From positions 1 to 5,681 of the forward strand of contig JAJTIF010000062.1 in assembly GCA_021299675.1 (NCBI GenBank): a stretch of 5,681 nt of DNA, in the 5' to 3' direction. This document shows positions 1 to 5,313 of this stretch, piece after piece; the first letter of the stretch is position 1, and the number at the start of each line of letters is the position of its first letter. Position numbers and translations under genes: made by a program. The notes beneath the pieces are model-generated. The model did not search any database. It was given only the letters and a program-made list of their open reading frames with translations, and was not told the DNA's origin. The DNA comes from Pseudomonadota bacterium (GTDB lineage: Bacteria > Bdellovibrionota > Bacteriovoracia > Bacteriovoracales > Bacteriovoracaceae).

Positions 1-662
1 AGTCGGATGTCGGGGTGGTTGAAGCGCACGAATCTTTTTTTGATGCTCTTACGACGGTACATGTAGAAGGCCTTGAGCCCCCAGTGCTTCATTAGACTCA
101 AGATGAAGAGCGGGGTGATCCAGCCCTCTAGTTTTATGCCGATGTCGTGCCACGCCTCATCTTGTTTGAACTCTTTAGAGTGATCGGTGGTGATGTTGAA
201 GCTTCCGGTATAAGAAATGATTTCGTCGATTGTGATGATCTTACGATGATTGCGGCGGTTGATCCCCAAAAGTCGCTTAAAAAATGTTTGCAGGCTCGAC
301 ACCACGTCGATGAGCTGGAACTGCGAGTAGGTCCAGGGGTGTGGGTTATAGACCTTGACCTTAAAATTAGGGTGCAGATCGATCGTATGTAGGAATTGAA
401 TGAAGCCGTGTGAGCCCAGGCCATCGACGAGTAAGTAGACAGTCACGCCTCGCTGAGCGGCTTTCTCAAGCGCAAGGTAGAAGCGTTGGCCCAACGGGTC
501 CTGTGCAAAGATGTACATCTCCACCGTGATGAGCCTCTGCGCCTTATCGATGCTTTGGAGGATGTCGGCGTAGAATTCATCGCCGTCAAAGAAAAGCTTC
601 TCGTGGTTCCACAAAGGTGGGAGCCGTTGGCGGCGAAGAATATAGGGGGGAAGATCGGCCAT
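1..662 (-). CDS. cls: ClsB-type cardiolipin synthase / phospholipase D superfamily protein (N-terminal 220 residues, continues beyond the window)
   Basis: The reverse strand is open from the ATG at 662 to the window edge, so only the first 220 residues are seen. Residues 139-146 (HRKIITID) form a complete HxKx4D catalytic motif, followed by YTGSFNI (151-157) and WHD (171-173), matching the GG.N and WRD positions after HKD motif 1 in bacterial cardiolipin synthases. Residues 45-85 (VEMYIF, then AAQRGVTVYLLVDGLGS) are the usual strand-helix-strand core ahead of it. There is no N-terminal membrane helix, as in ClsB rather than ClsA. Family members use two HKD motifs to join phosphatidyl groups to glycerol or phosphatidylglycerol at the inner membrane; the second motif should lie beyond the left edge. 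The start is fixed by an in-frame TAA 15 bases upstream of the ATG. No good Shine-Dalgarno is visible. The superfamily is secure; the exact substrate is inferred. Confidence 0.88.
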   Translation of the reverse strand, partial: MADLPPYILRRQRLPPLWNHEKLFFDGDEFYADILQSIDKAQRLITVEMYIFAQDPLGQRFYLALEKAAQRGVTVYLLVDGLGSHGFIQFLHTIDLHPNFKVKVYNPHPWTYSQFQLIDVVSSLQTFFKRLLGINRRNHRKIITIDEIISYTGSFNITTDHSKEFKQDEAWHDIGIKLEGWITPLFILSLMKHWGLKAFYMYRRKSIKKRFVRFNHPDIR

Positions 663-671
663 AGATCTGTG

Positions 672-681
672 ATTTTAGCAC
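672..681 (-). promoter_or_regulatory. Candidate extended -10 promoter element of the cls-like gene
   Basis: On the reverse strand GTGCTAAAAT contains a TGn extension and TAAAAT (five of six to TATAAT). It ends 9 bases before the ATG at 662, so transcription would begin very close to the start codon. A run of A on this strand (710-725) lies about 45-60 bases upstream of the expected start, where an UP element would sit. No convincing -35 hexamer is present. The same 10 bases precede lipA. This is inferred from sequence only. Confidence 0.4.
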
Positions 682-767
682 AAGATTCATCGTTCTAATT
701 CCTGAGTGATTTTCTTTTTTTGTTTATTCATCTTCACTTAGGGCCCTTTAGTCCCGATACGTTTAAA

Positions 768-772
768 AAGGA
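768..772 (+). promoter_or_regulatory. Ribosome binding site of the pilT-like gene
   Basis: AAGGA lies 5 bases before the ATG at 778 and supports that start codon. Confidence 0.7.
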
Positions 773-777
773 TCCCT

Positions 778-1869
778 ATGTCGATAACTCGTGATGCATT
801 TCACGCCCTCGTGAAAAATGCGATGGCCAATAATGTGAGTGATATTCATCTGCGCCAAGATGAAAAACCCTCCTTTCGTCTTAAGGGTGATTTAGTCGCC
901 GTCAAAATGGAGCCGCTCACGGAGCAGGCGATGAAAGCGGTTTGTAAGTTCATCATCAGTGACCCGGACGTGGTGGAGCTGCTCGATAAAAATAAACTGA
1001 AAGAATACGACGGCTCCTACGCCATCCCCGGCATTTGTCGTGTGCGGGTGAACTTCATGAAGTATCAAGGAAAGTTGGGTCTTATCCTGCGCTTGATCTC
1101 CGATAGCATACCCACAACAGAGGAACTTGGTCTGCCTGAAGCGATCAACAAGATTGCTTCTGCGGGACAGGGTCTCGTACTTGTGACTGGCGCCACCGGT
1201 TCGGGTAAAAGTTCTACGCTCGCGGCCATGATTAATTATATCAATCGCACGCAGCCCGTTCACGTACTCACGCTGGAAGATCCAGTTGAATACCTCCACA
1301 AACCGATTAAAGCCCGGATCACTCAAAGAGAGATTGGTTCTGATACAGAGGACTTTAATTCCGCATTAAGAGCAGCCCTTCGCCAGGATCCAGACATCAT
1401 TTTGATTGGTGAGATGCGTGACTCGGAGACGATTGGTATTGCCATCAAGGCAGCCGAGACAGGCCACTTGGTCTTTGGAACGGTTCACACCACCGACGCA
1501 CTCTCGACCATTGGTCGCTTGATTTCGATGTTTCCACCGGAAGAGCAGCATGTTGTGCGCCAACGTATTGCGGATAACCTTCACGCCACTATCTCTCAAC
1601 GTCTGGTCAAAACAGCAGACGGCAAGGGACGAGTCGCTGTTCAGGAAATTATGGTTAATAACCCTGGTATCCGGGAAGCCATTGAAGATGATTCAAAAAC
1701 GATTGAAATCTATACCTATATTACCAAACGCACGAATGGGATGCAGACTTTCGATCAGCACTTAACCCGACTCTACAAAGACGGGAAAGTGACCTTGGAG
1801 GAAGCACGTGCCAATGCCTCGAAGCCCGATGATTTTGAGCGGAACCTCCAGTTCGGGGAAGATGACTGA
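778..1869 (+). CDS. pilT: Type IV pilus retraction ATPase, PilT family
   Basis: This 363-residue protein is a complete PilT/PilU-type secretion ATPase, a cytoplasmic hexameric motor that depolymerises pili for twitching and surface contact. The N-terminal PAS-like part contains SDIHLR (21-26). The RecA-like core shows Walker A GATGSGKS (138-145), an Asp box around TLEDPVEY (165-172), Walker B DPDIILIGEMRD (204-215) and a His box TGHLVFGTVHTTDA (228-241). The GEMRD and HTTDA forms are those of PilT rather than PilU. GIREAIED (297-304) sits where PilT has its AIRNLIRE retraction motif but departs from it. The tail GMQTFDQ...ASKPDDFERNL (321-357) resembles PilU and secondary PilT proteins. Length is normal for the family and AAGGA supports the start. 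No pilB, pilC or other pilus genes are near, and the next gene is separated by a hairpin. The family is certain; PilT versus a paralogue with an accessory role is less so. Confidence 0.93.
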   Translation: MSITRDAFHALVKNAMANNVSDIHLRQDEKPSFRLKGDLVAVKMEPLTEQAMKAVCKFIISDPDVVELLDKNKLKEYDGSYAIPGICRVRVNFMKYQGKLGLILRLISDSIPTTEELGLPEAINKIASAGQGLVLVTGATGSGKSSTLAAMINYINRTQPVHVLTLEDPVEYLHKPIKARITQREIGSDTEDFNSALRAALRQDPDIILIGEMRDSETIGIAIKAAETGHLVFGTVHTTDALSTIGRLISMFPPEEQHVVRQRIADNLHATISQRLVKTADGKGRVAVQEIMVNNPGIREAIEDDSKTIEIYTYITKRTNGMQTFDQHLTRLYKDGKVTLEEARANASKPDDFERNLQFGEDD

Positions 1870-1897
1870 CAAAAACAGTCAAAAAATCTTTTCTTTT
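1863..1897 (+). terminator. Weak terminator-like hairpin at the 3' end of the pilT-like gene
   Basis: TGACTG (1863-1868) pairs with CAGTCA (1876-1881) around a 7-base loop, and the TGA stop codon begins inside the left arm. A T-rich tract (1887-1897) follows, but five A residues lie between it and the stem. The stem is short, with three G-C pairs, so termination may be inefficient or absent. Confidence 0.3.
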
Positions 1898-1933
1898 CCT
1901 CAGTGGCGCTCAGAGCTAAGATAGTAGCTATAA

Positions 1934-1938
1934 AGAGG
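1934..1938 (+). promoter_or_regulatory. Ribosome binding site that fixes the start of the LtaS-like membrane protein
   Basis: AGAGG lies 8 bases before the ATG at 1947. The in-frame TTG at 1941 would leave only 2 bases of spacing, so the ATG is preferred. Confidence 0.65.
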
Positions 1939-1946
1939 TATTGTTC

Positions 1947-2699
1947 ATGCGCTATTCTTCGGAAAAAACTCAACCCTACATCTTCCATCAATATGGACAG
2001 ATTTTAAAGGTAGGCTCACTCATTCTTTTGATGATGATGTGCTTTCGTTTTTTCTTTATTTTTAAGTTCACGGATCTCGTGCTGCTCAAAAAAAATCTCC
2101 CCACCACTTTCGAGGGACTTTTTTTGGGATTGCGCTTCGATCTCTCTGTCGTCGCCATAGTCGCCAGTCTCCCATTCCTTGTCAGCACGATCGGCTTGAT
2201 CTTCAACCGGGAGAGATTTCTCTACTTCATTCCGTATTTTAATCGCTTCTGGCTCTTTATCTTTTCGATCATCATCATGGCCGTACTCATCTGTGATGTG
2301 AATTTTTATGCCTTCCATCAGCAACACTTGAGTAACGAGTTCTTTGAAGTCTGCTCGGGTCCACTCAATGACATCATCTATCGCCTCTCACGGCACTATT
2401 CCCTGGCCCTGTGGATCCCGGTGCTCCTGCTGGAGATCGTTGGAATTTGGTTCTTGCTCAAGCGGATCTTTCGCCGAGAAAGGATCGATCTCTTCTACGC
2501 GCAGCCGATTGGTAAGGAAGGAATATTTGCTCTGCTTTTCTCCATCCTTGTCCTCTTGAGTTTTCTCTCGCGCGGCAACTTCTCAGAAAAGTCGCTCTCG
2601 CTTGAGGACGCAGCTTTCTCTAGCATCGAGCACGTCAATGAGCTCAGTGTGAATGGGGTGATGGCTTTCAACCGCGCGCTGCAGACTCAGTTCTATTAA
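1947..2699 (+). CDS. Stand-alone five-helix membrane protein resembling the N-terminal half of LTA synthase/sulfatase-family proteins; catalytic domain absent
   Basis: The 250-residue product has five hydrophobic segments near residues 19-40, 57-86, 100-122, 150-172 and 191-208. LGLRFDLSVVA (60-70), DVNFYAFHQQHLSNEFFE (117-134) and RGNFSEKSLSLEDAAFSS (209-226), then NELSVNGVMAFNRAL (231-245), match what I recall of the membrane part and juxtamembrane linker of LtaS-like phosphoglycerol transferases. In those enzymes an external sulfatase-fold domain of roughly 300-400 residues follows, with a catalytic Thr and metal ligands. Here translation ends right after the linker, and no frame downstream on this strand encodes such a domain, because that DNA is aroC on the other strand. 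It could be a decayed enzyme, a split partner of a separate sulfatase protein, or a repurposed membrane subunit. The reading frame is clean and has a good ribosome site, which argues against recent decay. It has no catalytic residues of its own. Its gene may be read through from pilT if the weak hairpin fails. Confidence 0.75.
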   Translation: MRYSSEKTQPYIFHQYGQILKVGSLILLMMMCFRFFFIFKFTDLVLLKKNLPTTFEGLFLGLRFDLSVVAIVASLPFLVSTIGLIFNRERFLYFIPYFNRFWLFIFSIIIMAVLICDVNFYAFHQQHLSNEFFEVCSGPLNDIIYRLSRHYSLALWIPVLLLEIVGIWFLLKRIFRRERIDLFYAQPIGKEGIFALLFSILVLLSFLSRGNFSEKSLSLEDAAFSSIEHVNELSVNGVMAFNRALQTQFY

Positions 2700-3676
2700 G
2701 AGTAAGCCTTCTGGCGCAAATAATGATCAGCTAAAACGATGCGGGCCATGCATTCAACCACCACGATGACTCGCGGGAGCAGGCAAGGATCGTGCCGGCC
2801 GGACTTGGCCTTATCTCCGACGGTGGAAGGAGCTTTGAAGGCAACTTTCAAAAAGATATCATCTCCGTTAGTGATCCCACCTTCCATGCCACCAAAGTGA
2901 CGGGAGTCTTTTGAGAGGTCACTGCCTTTCATGCTCGTCACAGAAAAACCTGAACCCACTTCAAAACCCATCGAGCCCGGAAGACTCATCATCGCCCGTG
3001 CTAGTTCAGCTTTTAGTTTTTCAAAGGCCGGCTCTCCCAAGTTTTTAGGAACGCCTGTGATCTTGAGCGCCACGATGCCACCACTGGATTCACCATTTGA
3101 CTTGCAGTCGAGAAGAAAGGCTTCGGCTTCTTTCGACGCTGCCGTGTTGGTGAAGCCCAGAATGCTGCGCTCAGAAGAAGTCGCGGGACCATTTTCAATG
3201 GCACCGATAGAGTGCGTGTAAGCAAAGAACTCAGTCTGCGGCAGGAGAAGGCCCGCGAAATAACCGGCGATCACGCGTGAGACAGTTTCCCGTCCCGAGG
3301 CGCGGCCTGATCCGCGGTGATCACGGATCCCGTACTTATCTTGTGTTGTGCGATCGGCATGACCCGGACGATGGGAGTCTTTAAATGAATCGTAGTCTGA
3401 ACTTTTTTGATTGGTGTTTCTGACGATCACAGCGATCGGGGTGCCCAGCGTTTTTCCTTCGAACACACCGCTGAGGATTTCGGGCTCGTCAGCTTCCACG
3501 CGGCTGGTGGTGAACTGACTTTGGCCTGGGGCCCGGCGCTTGAGCAGAGCGCGCAAGTCATCGAGGTTCACGGGCAGGTTGCCGGGCATACCATCGATCA
3601 CAACACCCAAGGCAGCGCCGTGGCTTTCGCCAAAGGTCGTTAGTGAGAACATTTTTCCAAAATGATTACCACGCAT
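2696..3676 (-). CDS. aroC: Chorismate synthase
   Basis: AroC makes chorismate from 5-enolpyruvylshikimate 3-phosphate, the last shikimate-pathway step, using reduced FMN without net redox change. The 326-residue protein shows TTFGESHG (13-20), RPGHAD (103-108), YGIRDHRGSGRASGRET (115-131), FGGMEGGITNG (261-271) and GRHDPC (293-298). H19 and H106 correspond to the two catalytic histidines of the family. The ATG at 3676 is chosen over an in-frame ATG at 3700 because AGGAG lies 8 bases before it and MRGNHFGKMF matches the conserved N-terminus. The gene starts inside lipB (11-base overlap), so it is probably translationally coupled to it. It is shorter than the usual 350-360 residues, mainly because the segment before GRHDPC (281-292) is about 13 residues shorter than in E. 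coli AroC. The stop overlaps that of the convergent membrane-protein gene. Confidence 0.97.
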   Translation of the reverse strand: MRGNHFGKMFSLTTFGESHGAALGVVIDGMPGNLPVNLDDLRALLKRRAPGQSQFTTSRVEADEPEILSGVFEGKTLGTPIAVIVRNTNQKSSDYDSFKDSHRPGHADRTTQDKYGIRDHRGSGRASGRETVSRVIAGYFAGLLLPQTEFFAYTHSIGAIENGPATSSERSILGFTNTAASKEAEAFLLDCKSNGESSGGIVALKITGVPKNLGEPAFEKLKAELARAMMSLPGSMGFEVGSGFSVTSMKGSDLSKDSRHFGGMEGGITNGDDIFLKVAFKAPSTVGDKAKSGRHDPCLLPRVIVVVECMARIVLADHYLRQKAYS

Positions 3677-4382
3677 GGGTGAGTCTCCTGATGACGTCAT
3701 CGGCTAAATCTTCAGGATCGAGTTTCTTGCCTGTCAGTTCTTCAACTGATGTGTAAATTTTGAACTCCATTCCACAGGGGGCGAGGAAAGAGAGCTTGTC
3801 TTTGAGCGATTGAAAGTTTTGGACGTTGAGGGCCAGTCCATGCAGCGTGACCATACGGTCAATGGCTATGCCTACGCTCGCGAGTTTCTGTGATTTTGCC
3901 CAAAGGCCCAGCAGTTCGCGTTTGTGATCGAGATCTTTCACACCGAGCTCTTGCAGGCTCTCTTGCACGCTCTCAAGCAGGCCATCCACGAGATGGGAGA
4001 GTCCGAGTTTCTGTGGATGCAGGCGCACGATGGGGTAGATGATTAACTGGCCTGGGTGATGAAAGGTGAGTCCACCACCACGCTCAATCTGAAAGAGTGG
4101 AACCGGCAAATGGGGATGGGCTGAAGGGTTATAGTCCTCAAGGGTCAGCACCTGGCCCTTACGTGGTTTCTGGAGCCCGCGACCATGGGTGAGCACGTCG
4201 GGGTGGGAGCAGGCGATGATCCAAGGCTTTCCCGTTTCTCTCACAAAACCGGTGAGGGTTCGCTGGAAATTGAGGGCCAGGCCATAGTCCCAGTTGAACT
4301 TTTTTACTAAAACGTACTTTTCGAATTCTTCGACATCCAGCGGGCTCAGACCAAATTCATTCAGCGGAAGCTTAAGCTTCAT
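3666..4382 (-). CDS. lipB: Octanoyl-[acyl carrier protein]:protein N-octanoyltransferase (lipoate biosynthesis)
   Basis: LipB transfers octanoate from acyl carrier protein to the lipoyl-domain lysine of 2-oxoacid dehydrogenases and the glycine cleavage H protein, in the cytoplasm. Family motifs appear in order: RGGGLTFHHPGQLIIYP (101-117), KLASVGIAIDRMVTLHGLALNV (166-187) and APCG (201-204). K166 and C203 match the catalytic Lys/Cys pair. At 238 residues it is slightly longer than E. coli LipB (213), mostly from an N-terminal extension of about 20 residues and a longer stretch at 70-97. The start at 4382 lies inside lipA with an 11-base overlap, and GAGG 6 bases upstream supports it. Together with lipA it forms the complete de novo lipoylation route. 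No missing key residue was noticed. Confidence 0.97.
   Translation of the reverse strand: MKLKLPLNEFGLSPLDVEEFEKYVLVKKFNWDYGLALNFQRTLTGFVRETGKPWIIACSHPDVLTHGRGLQKPRKGQVLTLEDYNPSAHPHLPVPLFQIERGGGLTFHHPGQLIIYPIVRLHPQKLGLSHLVDGLLESVQESLQELGVKDLDHKRELLGLWAKSQKLASVGIAIDRMVTLHGLALNVQNFQSLKDKLSFLAPCGMEFKIYTSVEELTGKKLDPEDLADDVIRRLTHAW
3685..3689 (-). promoter_or_regulatory. Ribosome binding site that fixes the aroC start, inside lipB
   Basis: AGGAG on the reverse strand lies 8 bases before the ATG at 3676 and within the last codons of lipB. It selects this start over the upstream in-frame ATG at 3700, which would place the site inside the coding sequence. Confidence 0.8.
4367..4380. repeat. 14-bp perfect palindrome at the lipA/lipB junction
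   Basis: GAAGCTTAAGCTTC equals its own reverse complement. It holds the last codons and TAA of lipA and codons 2-5 of lipB. In RNA it could fold as a 5-bp stem with a TTAA loop next to the lipB start codon. It may be chance coding repetition (lipB begins MKLKL). Confidence 0.6.
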
Positions 4383-5277
4383 TGGTCGCCTCGGCGTAGT
4401 CGAGGAAATCGGCAGCCTTGTAGGAAGAACGTACTAGAGGACCAGAAGCCACAAATTTAAAGCCGAGTTTTTGGGCCATGCGCTTGAGCTCGTTGAATTC
4501 CTCTGGCGTGTAGAATTTTTTAACGTCGAGGTGGCGCTTAGAGGGTTGGAGGTATTGTCCAAAGGTCACGATGTCACAATCAACCGCTCGAAGATCTTCA
4601 AGCGTTTCTTGGATTTCGTCCCACGTTTCACCGTGGCCCACCTGCAAAGATGTTTTGGTTTGGATGTGAGGATAATTTTTCTTATAAAACGCCAAGCAAT
4701 CGATTGTCTTTTGATACCCAGCTCTGGGGTCACGGACCGGATGAGTAAGACGTTTTACGGTTTCAATGTTTTGCGCCACCACGAAGGGCTCAGACTTAGC
4801 GAGTGTGTGCATGTGCTCTGGGACCACGGCAAAGTCCGGGATCAGCACTTCGACTTTTGTATCCGGGTGGACTTCGTGAATCTTTTTGACCACGGCCGCA
4901 AAGTGTCCGGCACCATAGTCCGGCAGGTCATCGCGATCCACGCTGGTGATCACAACATATTTTAAACTCATGATGCTCACCATCTTGGCAGAGTTTTCTA
5001 TCTCCAGATGATTCACGAACCCCTTAGGGTTTCCGGTTTTGACGTGACAGAATTTACAAGCGCGTGTGCAGGTGTCACCCAAGATCATGATGGTAGCGGT
5101 GCGAGCACTCCAGCACTCAGAAATATTAGGACACTTGGCTTCTTCACAGACTGTAACGAGACCGTTTTCACGCAGACTATCGCGGATCTCTTTAAAATCT
5201 TGCCCAGAAGGCAAGGGGACCTTCAGCCATTCGGGTTTACGTTGGTAGGTATTTTTATCAAAATAGGTGACAGCCAT
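4372..5277 (-). CDS. lipA: Lipoyl synthase (radical SAM)
   Basis: LipA inserts two sulfur atoms at C6 and C8 of protein-bound octanoyl groups, consuming its auxiliary 4Fe-4S cluster as sulfur donor. The auxiliary-cluster motif CEEAKCPNISEC gives C44, C49 and C55. The radical SAM motif CTRACKFC gives C70, C74 and C77. TSVDRDDLPDYGAGHF (111-126) and the C-terminal RSSY (283-286), which contains the serine that ligates the auxiliary cluster in the family, are also present. At 301 residues it is complete. Residues 209-217 read TSLQVGHGE where E. coli has SGLMVGLGE, a noticeable departure in a conserved strand. The ATG at 5277 is preferred because the conserved family N-terminus follows it, yet only a C-rich stretch precedes it and no Shine-Dalgarno is visible. 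It lies 19 bases after the ABC ATPase gene, so it may be co-transcribed with it, and it may also have its own promoter. Confidence 0.98.
   Translation of the reverse strand: MAVTYFDKNTYQRKPEWLKVPLPSGQDFKEIRDSLRENGLVTVCEEAKCPNISECWSARTATIMILGDTCTRACKFCHVKTGNPKGFVNHLEIENSAKMVSIMSLKYVVITSVDRDDLPDYGAGHFAAVVKKIHEVHPDTKVEVLIPDFAVVPEHMHTLAKSEPFVVAQNIETVKRLTHPVRDPRAGYQKTIDCLAFYKKNYPHIQTKTSLQVGHGETWDEIQETLEDLRAVDCDIVTFGQYLQPSKRHLDVKKFYTPEEFNELKRMAQKLGFKFVASGPLVRSSYKAADFLDYAEATNEA
4389..4392 (-). promoter_or_regulatory. Ribosome binding site of lipB, inside lipA
   Basis: GAGG on the reverse strand is 6 bases before the lipB ATG at 4382 and lies within the final lipA codons, in keeping with translational coupling. 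Confidence 0.6.
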
Positions 5278-5284
5278 GGGGGCT

Positions 5285-5313
5285 ATTTTAGCACTTTTAG
5301 GAGAGACAGTCGA
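5285..5313 (-). promoter_or_regulatory. Candidate lipA promoter with extended -10
   Basis: On the reverse strand TCGACT (5308-5313, four of six to TTGACA) is followed by a 17-base spacer and TAAAAT (5285-5290) preceded by TGC, an extended -10. The -10 ends 7 bases before the lipA ATG, so the predicted start is at or next to that ATG and the lipA mRNA would be leaderless, which fits the missing Shine-Dalgarno. The -35 lies within the last codons of the upstream ABC gene. Confidence 0.5.

Noticed and set aside
147..392. Plus-strand open frame opposite the cls-like gene
   Set aside because: It is antisense to a frame with a full HKD motif and family core, and has no ribosome site or recognisable protein pattern.
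740..747. AGGGCCCT palindrome in the divergent intergenic region
   Set aside because: Eight bases is too short to call an operator without a second copy or known regulator.
753..760. CCCGATAC resembling the -10 of flagellar sigma-28 promoters before pilT
   Set aside because: No TAAA-type -35 is found at the proper distance, and no alternative sigma-70 pair upstream of pilT was convincing either.
892..1326. A 144-residue minus-strand open frame inside pilT
   Set aside because: It lies wholly opposite the conserved PilT domains and shows no family features.
1914..1929. AGCTA/TAGCT hairpin before the LtaS-like gene
   Set aside because: A 5-bp stem with no T tract is not distinguishable from chance.
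1941..1946. TTG start giving two extra residues for the LtaS-like protein
   Set aside because: Spacing from AGAGG would be only 2 bases; the ATG at 1947 has 8.
3677..3700. Upstream ATG for aroC adding eight residues
   Set aside because: The added residues are not conserved and the strong AGGAG lies downstream of that ATG, serving the one at 3676.
4471..4965. A 164-residue plus-strand open frame inside lipA
   Set aside because: It is the antisense of conserved lipoyl synthase sequence, with no promoter or ribosome site seen.
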